Shown here one piece after another: positions 47,639 to 56,214 of a stretch of 64,000 nucleotides of DNA. The notes below the pieces were generated by a model. That model had not been told where the DNA came from. It did not search any database and saw only the letters and a program-made list of their open reading frames with translations. Source of the DNA: Isosphaera pallida ATCC 43644. Lineage in GTDB: Bacteria; Planctomycetota; Planctomycetia; Isosphaerales; Isosphaeraceae. A program made the translations under genes and the position numbers. Each line of letters starts with the position of its first letter. Positions within the stretch are counted from its first letter, which is position 1. The stretch is taken from contig NC_014962.1 in the NCBI RefSeq assembly GCF_000186345.1, positions 3,252,450-3,316,449 on the forward strand, read 5' to 3'.

Positions 47639-49441
47639 TCATTCGGCGGCGGCGTGACGACCAGCGCGGGGGTCGCCGGCGGCGCGAAGTAGACCGGTCC
47701 GGGGGTCGCGGGTGAGCATGACGGGAGCCAGCGAGAGCGGAGGAGGTGCCACGACGATCTGGTGGCCGCCGGCTTCGAGCGCAGCGCGGGTGGCCTCGGG
47801 CCAGTCGGGAGTCATGCGAAGTTGGCCGAGTCGGGGGGGAGTCTGGCAAAATGAACCGACGTGGTGATCCGACAGCCAACGGGGAGCAACAACCGCTTGG
47901 GCGGGCGTCAACTCATGAACGAAGGTGTCGATGAGCAGTTGCAACGTCATCTGATCCTGACCGTCCCCGCCAGCCACCGAAATGGCAGCGATTGGTTGGC
48001 TGTCTGAATCGAGAACGAGCGTGGGTGTCAGGGTGATCCTGGGACGTTTGCCGGGGGCCAGTTGGTTGGGGTGTCCGTCGAACAGGTTGAGCGATTGCAA
48101 ACGGGTCCCTAACCACACGCCGGTGTCGCCCGCTACTACCCCTTTCCAGCCGCTGGGCGTGGCCGCCACCATGTTGCCTTCGGCGTCGGCGGCGACGCAG
48201 GTGGTGGTGTCGCGCGGCTTGGTCTCGTCGGCGACGCGTAAACGCGAGGCCGCTTGGTCGGCTGGCAGGAGCAAACGATCGGCCAACCCTTCGGCTAACG
48301 GATTGCCTGGGCGCTGGATCAACGAGGCGGTCGGTTCGATGAGCGTGCGGCGCAAGCGGGCGTATTCGGGGTCGAGCAGACGTTCCAGCGGGACATTCTC
48401 GACCAGGGGATCGGCGTAAAAGGCGTCGCGGTCGGCGAAGGCGAGTTTGAGACTTTCTACCAGACGGTGGGTTTCCTCGACCGATTTGAACCCCCGCGCT
48501 TGAGGGTCGGTGCCGTCGTCGAAGAGCTGTAGGGTTTGGATCAACGCTGGTCCCTGGGTCCACACGCCGCACTTGTGGATGACATGACCGCGATAGGTGA
48601 ACGTCACAGTCGATTCGATCGGGGTGGTGTGGGCGGCGAAGTCCTCGGCGCGGAGCAGGCCGTCGTTAGCCTCACACCAGCGAGCAATCCGTTGGGCGAT
48701 TGGTCCGCGATAGAAATGATCGGAGACTGCCCTAAGCGCAGCAACGCGGTCGGCTCCCGCGGCGCGGGCGTTGGCTTCGGCCTGGGCCATGCTTCGAAGG
48801 GTCGCGGCGAAATCGGCGTGCCAGGGGGCGCGATGTTGGTCGAGGATCGCCAAAGTCGGCTCGATGATTTGGCCGAAGGTTCGGTGGCCGTGACGCGCCA
48901 GCAGGGTCACGATGGCGTCGGGGGCACCGGGGACGGCGGCGGAGCGCAAGCCCGATTCAGGAATGGCTTTGAAGCCGCGCGCGGTGAACGCCTCAGGGAC
49001 TGCCAGGCGGGGGGCGACGCCTTGACCGGCGATGACCTCGACCTGGTGGGAGTCGGCCCGTTTGATCAAGATGGGGATTTCGCCGCCGAAGCAGTAATCG
49101 CGGGCGTCGGTGACGGCCAGAGCCACCAGGGTGGCTGCAGCGGCGTCGGCGGCGTTACCGCCCTGGCGCAGTTGGTCGATGCCGGCGGCGACCGCGGCGC
49201 GTCCCCCGGCGGCGACCGCTCCCTTAAACCCTTCAGCCTGCCAATCATCGTAGGGATGATTCGGCACTCGGTGATCCTGGGCGCGGGCCGCGCCGTCGAA
49301 TTGGTTCCAGTCGAAGACCAAGAAAGGCATGAGGGTGATGGTGATCAGCGAAAGGGATCCCCTAACGGTCGCGGGGCGGCGTGGGGAGAGCGAAGCGAAC
49401 CGAATTGGACGCGCCGGTGGGATGGGTGGAGGGGAAGGCAT
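47639..49441 (-). CDS. Gamma-glutamyltransferase family protein
   Basis: This is an N-terminal nucleophile hydrolase of about 600 residues. A hydrophobic N-terminus (LSLITITLMPFLVFDW) suggests export. The large-subunit part shows GGRAAVAAGIDQLRQGGNAA and the DYCFGGEIPILI segment. The catalytic Thr that starts the small subunit lies at about residue 410 in KPRDTTTCVAADAEGNMVA, followed by ATPSGWKG and the late SVAGGDGQDQ motif. Family members cleave gamma-glutamyl bonds of glutathione-type substrates; some act on other amides. The ATG at 49441 is taken; the open frame extends to 49663 with non-credible sequence. The 3' end abuts repeat copy A. Confidence 0.88.
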   Translation of the reverse strand: MPSPPPIPPARPIRFASLSPRRPATVRGSLSLITITLMPFLVFDWNQFDGAARAQDHRVPNHPYDDWQAEGFKGAVAAGGRAAVAAGIDQLRQGGNAADAAAATLVALAVTDARDYCFGGEIPILIKRADSHQVEVIAGQGVAPRLAVPEAFTARGFKAIPESGLRSAAVPGAPDAIVTLLARHGHRTFGQIIEPTLAILDQHRAPWHADFAATLRSMAQAEANARAAGADRVAALRAVSDHFYRGPIAQRIARWCEANDGLLRAEDFAAHTTPIESTVTFTYRGHVIHKCGVWTQGPALIQTLQLFDDGTDPQARGFKSVEETHRLVESLKLAFADRDAFYADPLVENVPLERLLDPEYARLRRTLIEPTASLIQRPGNPLAEGLADRLLLPADQAASRLRVADETKPRDTTTCVAADAEGNMVAATPSGWKGVVAGDTGVWLGTRLQSLNLFDGHPNQLAPGKRPRITLTPTLVLDSDSQPIAAISVAGGDGQDQMTLQLLIDTFVHELTPAQAVVAPRWLSDHHVGSFCQTPPRLGQLRMTPDWPEATRAALEAGGHQIVVAPPPLSLAPVMLTRDPRTGLLRAAGDPRAGRHAAAE

Positions 49442-49567
49442 GGGACCACTCGCTTCTGAGTTGGGGCGAGGAGGTCCACGCCCGGAACGGTGCAAATCGG
49501 TTGATCGCCAAGTTTGCGGCGGAGTGGCATGGTCGTCAAGCGGTTGGTCGTCGTAGCGTCGCCTTTG

Positions 49568-49597
49568 CGGCTTCAGCGTTGCGCGACGCTGAAGCCG
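49568..49597. terminator. Hairpin between two minus-strand genes
   Basis: Exact 12-bp arms (CGGCTTCAGCGT, 49568-49579, and its complement, 49586-49597) enclose a 6-nt loop. It lies downstream of the glucose/sorbosone dehydrogenase stop (49724). It has no strong T-run, so it is a hairpin with possible termination function. Confidence 0.5.
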
Positions 49598-49723
49598 TTG
49601 CCGAGCGCTCAGCGTCGCGGGTCGGGATTTGTGGTCCAGCGTGCCGCTTCCCCGCTCATGCACAGCACAGCACGGCAGGGACGGGGAAGAGGAGCCGGTC
49701 CGAGCGAATGTTACGAGGGGCGA

Positions 49724-51001
49724 TCAAAGACGGCGGAGGGTGTGGATTTGACCGTCGAAGCCGAGGATGTAGACCTCGCCGGCCTGATCCTGACCAAACG
49801 CGGAGATTTGCCGCGCGCCGCCGGAGGCGCGAAGATCAACGATCTCAGCGGTTTGTTGGGCCTGACCGTCGCGGACATCGCCGATCGCCCAGACCCGTCC
49901 GGTGTTGAAGTCGCCGCAAAGATATTGGCCGACCAGTTCCGGAAACGCCCGACCGCGGTAGACGTAGCCGCCGGTGATGCTCTGACCGACCGAGTGGGGA
50001 TACTCGAAGATCGCCTTGGTGATCGGCGCGGCCGGATCTTTGCGTTGCCGGGCCTTAGGCTTGAACACATGCCGACCTTCGTAGAGGCTCCAACCGTAGT
50101 TGCCGCCGTTTTCAATCAAATGAACCATTTCCCAGAGGTTTTGGCCCACGTCGCCGGCCCAGAGGGTGTGGGGCGCTTCGCGGTCGAAGGTGAACTTCCA
50201 GACATTGCGCAAGCCAATCGCGTAGACCTCAGGAGCCCAATGGGCGTGGGTGGGCTTGGCGCGGGCAGGGTTGTCGGCGGGGATGGCGTAGTTGCGGCCC
50301 TCCTCGACGCGATCCACGTCGATCCGCAAAATCGAGCCCCACCAATCCTTGGGGTTCTGGCCGGTCAGGAGGGGATCGTCGGCGGCTCCGCTGTCGCCCA
50401 ACGAGATGTAGAGATAGCCGTCGGCGGGACCAAACTCGATGCAACCGCCGTTGTGATTGCCAAAGGGGTCCTTGTCGGAGACCCAGACCTGTTCCTCGCT
50501 GGCCGGATCGGCGCTGAGGCGGTCGGATGCTTGGACGCGGAACCGGGAGACAATCGAACGGCGGGGATTTTTCGCCGAATAGTAGACGAAGAACTGGCCA
50601 TTGTCCTGGAACTTGGGATGGAACGCGAGTCCCAGCAGCCCTTCCTCGTTGTCGGCGCGGCTGACCTGGCCGCTGGGGGTCATGTCGAGGAACAGACGGG
50701 TCGAGGAAACCTGCGGGTCGTTGGGAAAGACGTGGATCCGTCCGACCTGTTCCACGATGAAGACGAACTCGCGGCCGTCCACCATCAGGGTTTGCATGAC
50801 CACCGGACGGTCGAATCTCAGGTTGGGAAAGGCGTTGACAGTCTTGTAGCGGGGAGCCGCGTCGGCGGTGCCTACCGCGGCCGCCGCTTGAGTCAGCGCG
50901 GGAAGTGGCGTCGGACACGGTTCCAATCCGACCATCCCGACGGCCAGCGAACCAACCAGGACGAGAAACACGCCCAGCGGTAAACTGACTCGGATCATCA
51001 T
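49724..51001 (-). CDS. Soluble glucose/sorbosone dehydrogenase-like protein (PQQ family), secreted
   Basis: This six-bladed propeller of about 425 residues has a signal peptide (VSLPLGVFLVLVGSLAVGMVG). Motifs of the GSDH family are present: FIVEQVGRIHVF, EEGLLGLAFHPKF with the catalytic His, NHNGGCIEFGPADGYLYIS (calcium/cofactor region), WGSILRIDVD, YAIGLRNVWKFTFD and YGWSLYEG. Members oxidise aldoses or sorbosone using PQQ; cofactor use here is inferred. AAGGAAC lies about nine bases before the ATG pair at 51001. Confidence 0.9.
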   Translation of the reverse strand: MMIRVSLPLGVFLVLVGSLAVGMVGLEPCPTPLPALTQAAAAVGTADAAPRYKTVNAFPNLRFDRPVVMQTLMVDGREFVFIVEQVGRIHVFPNDPQVSSTRLFLDMTPSGQVSRADNEEGLLGLAFHPKFQDNGQFFVYYSAKNPRRSIVSRFRVQASDRLSADPASEEQVWVSDKDPFGNHNGGCIEFGPADGYLYISLGDSGAADDPLLTGQNPKDWWGSILRIDVDRVEEGRNYAIPADNPARAKPTHAHWAPEVYAIGLRNVWKFTFDREAPHTLWAGDVGQNLWEMVHLIENGGNYGWSLYEGRHVFKPKARQRKDPAAPITKAIFEYPHSVGQSITGGYVYRGRAFPELVGQYLCGDFNTGRVWAIGDVRDGQAQQTAEIVDLRASGGARQISAFGQDQAGEVYILGFDGQIHTLRRL

Positions 51002-51051
51002 GCTGAAAGTTCCTTGTTGTTTGGATGGTAAAGGCGACCCGACTTCACGTG

Positions 51052-51447
51052 TCATTGTGGTGTGGTGGAAGTCGGTGGGCGGTGATCCGCGACGTGATTC
51101 GCAGCGCGTTCGGCCTCGCCGACGCGACGGGGTCTGCTCCGCGTAGGCCCAAACCTATCAGGAAGCCGCGGCCGTTGGCGTTGGCGTTGGCGTTGGCGTT
51201 TCAGTCGCGGTTGTTGTTGTGGTCGCCTTTGAACTTGCGGGAAGGGGGTTGGATCGTGTTTGGTGGGGGGGAATGCCGCAGCGCGTCGGTCGTGGGGCGG
51301 TTCGGAGGAAACGACGATCAGCGTGATCAGAACGGCGATCCAGACGAGAAAGAGCGTCAGGGCCGCGCCGAAGCAAAGGCGCGGTGCTATTGAAGAGGAG
51401 GAGGCGACGAGCGCGGGGGTGATCGGCGCGGGCGAAGCGTCGGCCAT
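51052..51447 (-). CDS. Small single-pass membrane protein with a repetitive basic tail
   Basis: This is a 131-residue frame. Residues 22-48 form a strong hydrophobic helix (LCFGAALTLFLVWIAVLITL), flanked by a short Ala/Ser-rich N-terminus and a long Arg/Gln/Pro-rich C-terminal tail. The tail is partly encoded by a hexamer microsatellite (51173-51200). No family was recognised. The hydrophobic segment is well formed and the ATG at 51447 lies 62 nt after the Minf_1886-type gene stop. This supports a real gene, though the C-terminal boundary is doubtful. Confidence 0.5.
   Translation of the reverse strand: MADASPAPITPALVASSSSIAPRLCFGAALTLFLVWIAVLITLIVVSSEPPHDRRAAAFPPTKHDPTPFPQVQRRPQQQPRLKRQRQRQRQRPRLPDRFGPTRSRPRRVGEAERAANHVADHRPPTSTTPQ
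51173..51200. repeat. Hexamer microsatellite (GTTGGC, about 4.5 units)
   Basis: Consecutive GTTGGC units on the plus strand encode Arg-Gln repeats in the tail of the small membrane protein on the minus strand. Confidence 0.85.
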
Positions 51448-51509
51448 TGGCGGACCTTCGACGAGGGGAACCGAGCGAGGTCAGGGTGCGGCTCGTGGGT
51501 AGACATCCC

Positions 51510-51944
51510 TCACGATTCGACCGCGGCGGGGAGTTCGATGATACCAAACACCTCGTCAAAGTCGAAGACATTGTCGAAGTCTTCGCGGCGGTCGCGCTCT
51601 GACTTCTTGAGGTTGCCCGAGGCGATCAGGTTATACACGATTTCGCCCAGGTCGGAGGTGGTGTAAACCCCCCAGTGGTTCAAGACGGTGCGGGCCATCA
51701 CCCCAAATTGACGGTTGGCTAGGTCGCGCACCGCTTCGCACAACATTGCGCCGCTGACGTGGGGGGAGGCCAGTTCCGGCGCGATCGGTTTGACCCGTCC
51801 AGTTGGGCTGCGTCGGGCTTGAATTCGTTTGCGGCGCCGTTGGCGCTCCAGGTCGTCCAGCGCCTCCATGACGAACTGATAGGCGGGCAGGGCGTAACGA
51901 GTGTCGCGGGCCAGGATCGCGGCCAACTCGGGGCGGAGACTCAT
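51510..51944 (-). CDS. Minf_1886 family protein
   Basis: This protein of 144 residues matches the family pattern: LAAILARDTRYALPAYQFVMEAL at the start, HVSGAMLCEAVRDLANRQFG in the middle, NHWGVYTTSDLGEIVYNLI, and EDFDNVFDFDEVFGI near the end. The family is common in Planctomycetes and Verrucomicrobia and has no established function. The ATG at 51944 fits the family start; upstream residues in the longer frame do not. It lies in the same direction as the small membrane protein downstream. Confidence 0.88.
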   Translation of the reverse strand: MSLRPELAAILARDTRYALPAYQFVMEALDDLERQRRRKRIQARRSPTGRVKPIAPELASPHVSGAMLCEAVRDLANRQFGVMARTVLNHWGVYTTSDLGEIVYNLIASGNLKKSERDRREDFDNVFDFDEVFGIIELPAAVES

Positions 51945-52248
51945 GGCGTGGGGCCTCCCCTGGACGGAACCGTGGTTGATCGATCGTGTGGACCAGCTTG
52001 TGGGACGGGACAACCCAGACTCGATGGAATCCAAGTCTGTCGGCGGGTTGGTTTCCACCTGAAATCCGGGTTTGGTGGACTCCGTCACAAGAATACACCC
52101 CAAACCGCTCACCTTCCCTAACCGAGGGGTGGAACCCACCGCGCTTCAAGGTGGCGTCGCCAGGATTGACGGACTCGTTGCGACCGCGACGATCGTAAGG
52201 TGCGGGTGGGGGGGAGTCGGACGGCGTGGAGAAAAATGGGAACTCAAC

Positions 52249-53088
52249 CTAGGAGGTGATACCCAAAACGTCGCTCATCGCATAATGGCCTGGGGGCTTG
52301 CCGACGAGGAAGCGGGCGGCCTCCAGAGCGCCTCGGGCAAAGCCGTCGCGATTGGAGGCGCGATGAGTCAGTTCGATCACGTCGCCCTCCATGCCGAAAA
52401 CGATGGTGTGTTCGCCGGGGTTGTCACCGCAGCGGATCGCGTGAATTGCGAGTTCCGAACGCGGACGCGCTCCAACCTGGCCGTGGCGGCCATGAATGAC
52501 GCTGGACAAGCCAGCCGCCTCGGCAACGATCTCGCCCAGCTTCAACGCGGTACCGCTCGGAGCGTCGGCCTTATGGCGGTGGTGGCGTTCGAGGATTTCG
52601 ATGTCCACGTCGCCGCGGAGCAACCGCGCGGCCTCAGCGGCCAGACGCATCAACACGTTGACCGCCCGGTTCATGTTGGGCGAGACCAGCACGGGAATCA
52701 CCCGCGCGGCGCGATCCAGCGCCTCCCGGTGGGTGGCGTCGAGTCCGGTGGTTCCGACGACCAGGGCGGCTCCTCGCTGAGCGCAGGTTTCAGCGAGTTC
52801 GACTAGGGCCTCGGGCCGCGAGAAGTCGATCACCACCTCGACCGCCCGGCCTTCGCCGCCGTCGAGGGGCTGATCGGGCCAACGGTCGTTGTAGGTGGTT
52901 CCGGCGACAGGATGACCAAGCAATGGGTGGTTGGGATGTTCCAGGGCCGCGGCCAGCGTCAGGTCTGGGAACTCGTCGAGCAAGGCGATGAGCCGTTGGC
53001 CCATTCGTCCCGCCGCGCCGTGGATGGCCACCCGGCGCGGTCGTGCGATTCGTCCAACCGCCTTGGCCACTGTGGAAAGGGTCGTCAT
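52249..53088 (-). CDS. dapB: 4-hydroxy-tetrahydrodipicolinate reductase
   Basis: This enzyme reduces 4-hydroxy-tetrahydrodipicolinate in lysine and diaminopimelate synthesis. It has 279 residues. The NAD(P)-binding motif is AIHGAAGRMGQ (residues 21-31), followed by VVIDFSRPEA, VVGTTGLD, PNMNRAVNVL and the substrate-binding ILERHHRHKADAPSGTALKL. The start is the ATG at 53088, close to the family N-terminus; the long upstream extension of the frame reads through the transglutaminase poly-Gln region out of frame. It lies 64 nt downstream of the transglutaminase. Confidence 0.95.
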   Translation of the reverse strand: MTTLSTVAKAVGRIARPRRVAIHGAAGRMGQRLIALLDEFPDLTLAAALEHPNHPLLGHPVAGTTYNDRWPDQPLDGGEGRAVEVVIDFSRPEALVELAETCAQRGAALVVGTTGLDATHREALDRAARVIPVLVSPNMNRAVNVLMRLAAEAARLLRGDVDIEILERHHRHKADAPSGTALKLGEIVAEAAGLSSVIHGRHGQVGARPRSELAIHAIRCGDNPGEHTIVFGMEGDVIELTHRASNRDGFARGALEAARFLVGKPPGHYAMSDVLGITS

Positions 53089-53152
53089 AGTTGGTTTCCA
53101 GTTTCGGAAAGCGGAGTGGGTGCGGAGCGGAGAGGGTGATCGAGAGGCGTGG

Positions 53153-54121
53153 TTATTGTTGTTGCTGTTGCTGTTGCTGTTGCTGTTGTGGAGGGGGCTC
53201 GTGCAGAGGGAGGGGGGGATTGTCGCTGTTGAGCAAATCGTACTCGTCGGCCAGCGAGATGGCTTCGGAGGGTTCGACCTTGACGATGACCTTGATCGTG
53301 CCTTGAGCTTCGCCGCGATAGACGCCGCGGGTGGGGGGAACGTCGGCGTAGTCACGGCCGATGGCGACTCGAATGTGGCGGTCGGTCACGATCAGATCGT
53401 TGGTGGGGTCGAAGCCGACCCAATCGAGGCCGGGCAACCAGGCTTCGGCCCAGGCGTGGGTGGCGTCGGCCTGGGAGCGGTCGTGATCCTGCTCCCGATG
53501 GTAGAGGTAGCCGCTGACGTAGCGGGCCGGGATGCCAGCGCGGCGCGCTAAGGCGATCCAAATGTGGGCGAAGTCCTGGCAGACGCCCGCGCGTAACGAC
53601 AGCGCTTCGTCAATCGGCGAATCGACCTTGGTGCTGTTGGGAACGTATTCGAACTCGTTGACAATCGTGGTGGTGAGTTGTCGAAGCGCCGAAAGCGGGT
53701 CGCACGCGGGCCGTTCGGCCCAACCGACGCGACGGGCGAATTCCTCCAGAGCGGGGGTGGGTTTGGAAAACTTGCTGGGGGCCAGGTCGTCCCAAAAGTC
53801 CAAAGTCTGAGTCGCCTGGTCCAGCCGTTGCCAGTCGCCCAGGTCCAGGGCTTCTGGCAGGGGAGTCCCGGCTTCGACCTGGACTAGCGACTCGGCCGTG
53901 ATGGTCAGACGGTTATGTTTCGCCGGAACGCTGAAATGATGGATGATGTTGCCACGGTGGTCGTCGTGCGACAACACCCTGGAGCGCGGAGAGGTTTGGA
54001 GCCGGAACCGCCAGCAACGCTGACGGCCCTCGCTGCGCGGCATCATCCGCACTTCCATCAGGCTCTCGCTGATGGGGGCCGAATAGATGTATTCAGTCAA
54101 GTGGTGGATCAGATATTGCAT
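53153..54121 (-). CDS. Transglutaminase-like protein with C-terminal poly-glutamine
   Basis: This protein of 322 residues has the bacterial transglutaminase-like N-terminal domain (residues 1-85) and then the protease-type core with triad Cys181 (AGVCQDFAH), His222 (ATHAWAEAW) and Asp238 (VGFDPTND). It ends in a run of 11 Gln directly before the stop. In many bacteria it sits with alpha-E and circularly permuted ATP-grasp proteins; the trio is thought to make or process a peptide-like compound, though its product is not established. It lies 61 nt downstream of the alpha-E gene. Confidence 0.92.
   Translation of the reverse strand: MQYLIHHLTEYIYSAPISESLMEVRMMPRSEGRQRCWRFRLQTSPRSRVLSHDDHRGNIIHHFSVPAKHNRLTITAESLVQVEAGTPLPEALDLGDWQRLDQATQTLDFWDDLAPSKFSKPTPALEEFARRVGWAERPACDPLSALRQLTTTIVNEFEYVPNSTKVDSPIDEALSLRAGVCQDFAHIWIALARRAGIPARYVSGYLYHREQDHDRSQADATHAWAEAWLPGLDWVGFDPTNDLIVTDRHIRVAIGRDYADVPPTRGVYRGEAQGTIKVIVKVEPSEAISLADEYDLLNSDNPPLPLHEPPPQQQQQQQQQQQ
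53156..53188. repeat. Gln-codon microsatellite at the gene end
   Basis: Eleven CAA/CAG codons (read as TTG/CTG on the plus strand) lie directly before the TAA of the transglutaminase gene. The repeat can change length without loss of frame. Confidence 0.9.
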
Positions 54122-54182
54122 GAGTGAACCGATCGGGGAAAAACACAGCGCGGGTCAATCGGCGAAAGGGTGAGGTTGGATT

Positions 54183-55139
54183 TCAGACGGTTGGCGCGGT
54201 TTCGACGGGATATTGGATGTAGTGTTGATGGAGAGCGGTGTGAATCAAGGCGCATTGACGTTGGGCGTCCAAGAGGTAGTCGCGATAGCCGGCGGCGACA
54301 ATCTCGTCGATTTGACCAAACGAGAGGGTCGCTTCAAGCCGGCCAGCCATCCGCTCCAGACGCAGGGGACGGCGGTTGGGGGTGGTCAAGGCGATGCCGA
54401 TAATGGCCTGTTTGACCGCCTCGACCGAGAACCTCACCGAGTAGGGGAACTCTGGGTTGAGCAACAGGAACTCGGCGATCCGTTCAATTTTGGGGTCGGC
54501 CGTGTAGAAACGGCAATACGCCTCGAAGGCGTTGCAACAGCGTAACAGACCGATCCAATCGAGGTCCCCGGGGGTTCTGGCCGCGCGCACAACCTGGTCG
54601 GCGTGGGCGTCCAGAAACGCCAGGACCGCTCCAGCTCGTTCCAGCGAGCGCCCCAGGCGGATGAACTGCCAGCCCTCGTCGTGGCAAATGCTCGACTCGG
54701 TGACACCATGAAAAAGTTGAGCTCCTTCCATGACCGCCTGAAAAAAGTCGTGCGGTTGCGATTCGACGAGCGACTCCAGGCGGGCGAGCTTGACTTTCAA
54801 GTAAAGTCGATTGATCTGTTCCCACATGTCGGACGAGATGCGGTCGCGGGCCTGGCGAGCGTTTTCACGAGCCAAAGCGATGTTTCGGACGATCGAGGCT
54901 GGATGTTGGGGGTCGAGGGTGAGCATCCGCATCACCGTACCCGCGTTGACCGCCGACCCCGCGGAGGGAGCCACCCGCAGAGCCGCCAGCAGACGACGCC
55001 AGTGGGTGTCCTCTCCTTCGGCATCGGAAGGGGGTTCGAGATCCTCGTCGAGATGCGCGTCAATCAAACGGGCGGTGAAGTCGGCCCGCTCCAGGTAGCG
55101 GCTCATCCAGTACAGCGTGTCGGCCACTCTCGAAAGCAT
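54183..55139 (-). CDS. Alpha-E domain protein
   Basis: This protein of 318 residues begins with the family signature MLSRVADTLYWMSRYLERAD. It is all-helical, with FFQAVMEGAQLFHGVTESSICHDEGWQFIRLGR in the middle. It has no known enzymatic activity. It is almost always encoded beside a circularly permuted ATP-grasp protein, which here lies upstream but is separated by 1.07 kb of repeat element. It is probably cotranscribed with the transglutaminase downstream. Confidence 0.92.
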   Translation of the reverse strand: MLSRVADTLYWMSRYLERADFTARLIDAHLDEDLEPPSDAEGEDTHWRRLLAALRVAPSAGSAVNAGTVMRMLTLDPQHPASIVRNIALARENARQARDRISSDMWEQINRLYLKVKLARLESLVESQPHDFFQAVMEGAQLFHGVTESSICHDEGWQFIRLGRSLERAGAVLAFLDAHADQVVRAARTPGDLDWIGLLRCCNAFEAYCRFYTADPKIERIAEFLLLNPEFPYSVRFSVEAVKQAIIGIALTTPNRRPLRLERMAGRLEATLSFGQIDEIVAAGYRDYLLDAQRQCALIHTALHQHYIQYPVETAPTV

Positions 55140-56214
55140 GGTGGGTCGCTCCGTTGTGTGGGATGTGGGGAGTGGGGTGTGGGGAGTGGGGAGTGGGGTG
55201 TGGGGAGTGGGGAGTGGGGTGTGGGGAGTGGGGAGTGGGGTGTGGGGTGTGGGGTGTGGGGTGTGGGGTGTGGGGTGAGTGGGAGGTTCGGTATGGAAGT
55301 TTGGAGTGCGGGGAATGAGGCTTTGTTGTGCGGGAAGGGTGTAGAGTGGGAGGCAATCGCAGGAAGAGGGTGGAGGGTGGAGCCTATGGTGACTGGAGGA
55401 AACGGGAGAGGAGCCCGTCGTGGGGAGAGTGAGGTGTGGGGTGTGACATGTGGGGGATCGGAGGGAGAAGTGTCAAGAGCGAGACACTTTCCAGAGCGTA
55501 GAGGACTAAGCATAGTAAGTATGGCTAAAAGAATAAGTGAAGCTAATCTGTGACTTAGTTTTGTTGTTAACATCGTAGATCGCTCTGTTCGTGATTTGCC
55601 GATCTGCGTCATCGTGGTTGGGGGGACACCCAAGCCATTTCCTGCCCGAGGCCTCACCACGTTTTCCCCCTTTTGATTCTCCGCACTCCACCTTCTTCCT
55701 CTGGTCGCCTCCCACTCGATTCCTCAATCCGAACGTCTCACCCCCGCATGATAAGGCCCTAGTCCCCCACTCCAAACTTTTCACTGACGTTCCCACATCC
55801 CACACCGACCTTCTCACTTTTTCTTGCTCTATTCCAAGCTTCTCACTGAACTCCCTAAATCCCACGTTCCACTCATCACACCCCTGTCCCTACTCCGAAT
55901 ACCCAGATCCCACTGCCTGTCCAAACTTTCACACTGAACTTCCTACACCCCACTCCACCCCACCCCCCGCACGACAGGGTCGCATTTCCCCACTCCAAAC
56001 TTCCAAATCGAACCTCCCACTCTCCTGTTCCACTCCAAGACTTCTTCACCGAACTTCCTATTCTCTCCACTCCACGACGGACCTCTCACTCTCCCCACAC
56101 CCCACTGCCCACTGCCCACTGCCCACACCCCACACCCCACTGCCCACTGCCCACTCCCCACTCCCCACACCCCACACCCCACACCCCACACCCCACTCCC
56201 CACTCCCCACACTC
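55140..56214 (-). repeat. Intergenic repeat element, copy B (opposite orientation to copy A)
   Basis: This 1,075-nt stretch fills the gap between the alpha-E start and the ATP-grasp stop. It has heptamer tracts at both ends (about 55158-55280, and 56093-56214 on the complementary strand) and arms with the same words as copy A, including a variant of GATCGCAGGAAGAGGGTGG and CTATGGTGACTGGAGGAAA. The core at about 55425-55705 matches 47030-47380 in reverse. Its arms have diverged more from each other than those of copy A, and the core has one AAGTGTC hairpin instead of two. The frames seen here are repeat-encoded. Confidence 0.85.

Noticed and set aside
46803-47657. Frames rich in His/Pro/Ser/Thr on both strands
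   Set aside because: They are translations of the inverted arms and heptamer tracts of the repeat element; the same peptide appears from both strands because of the palindrome.
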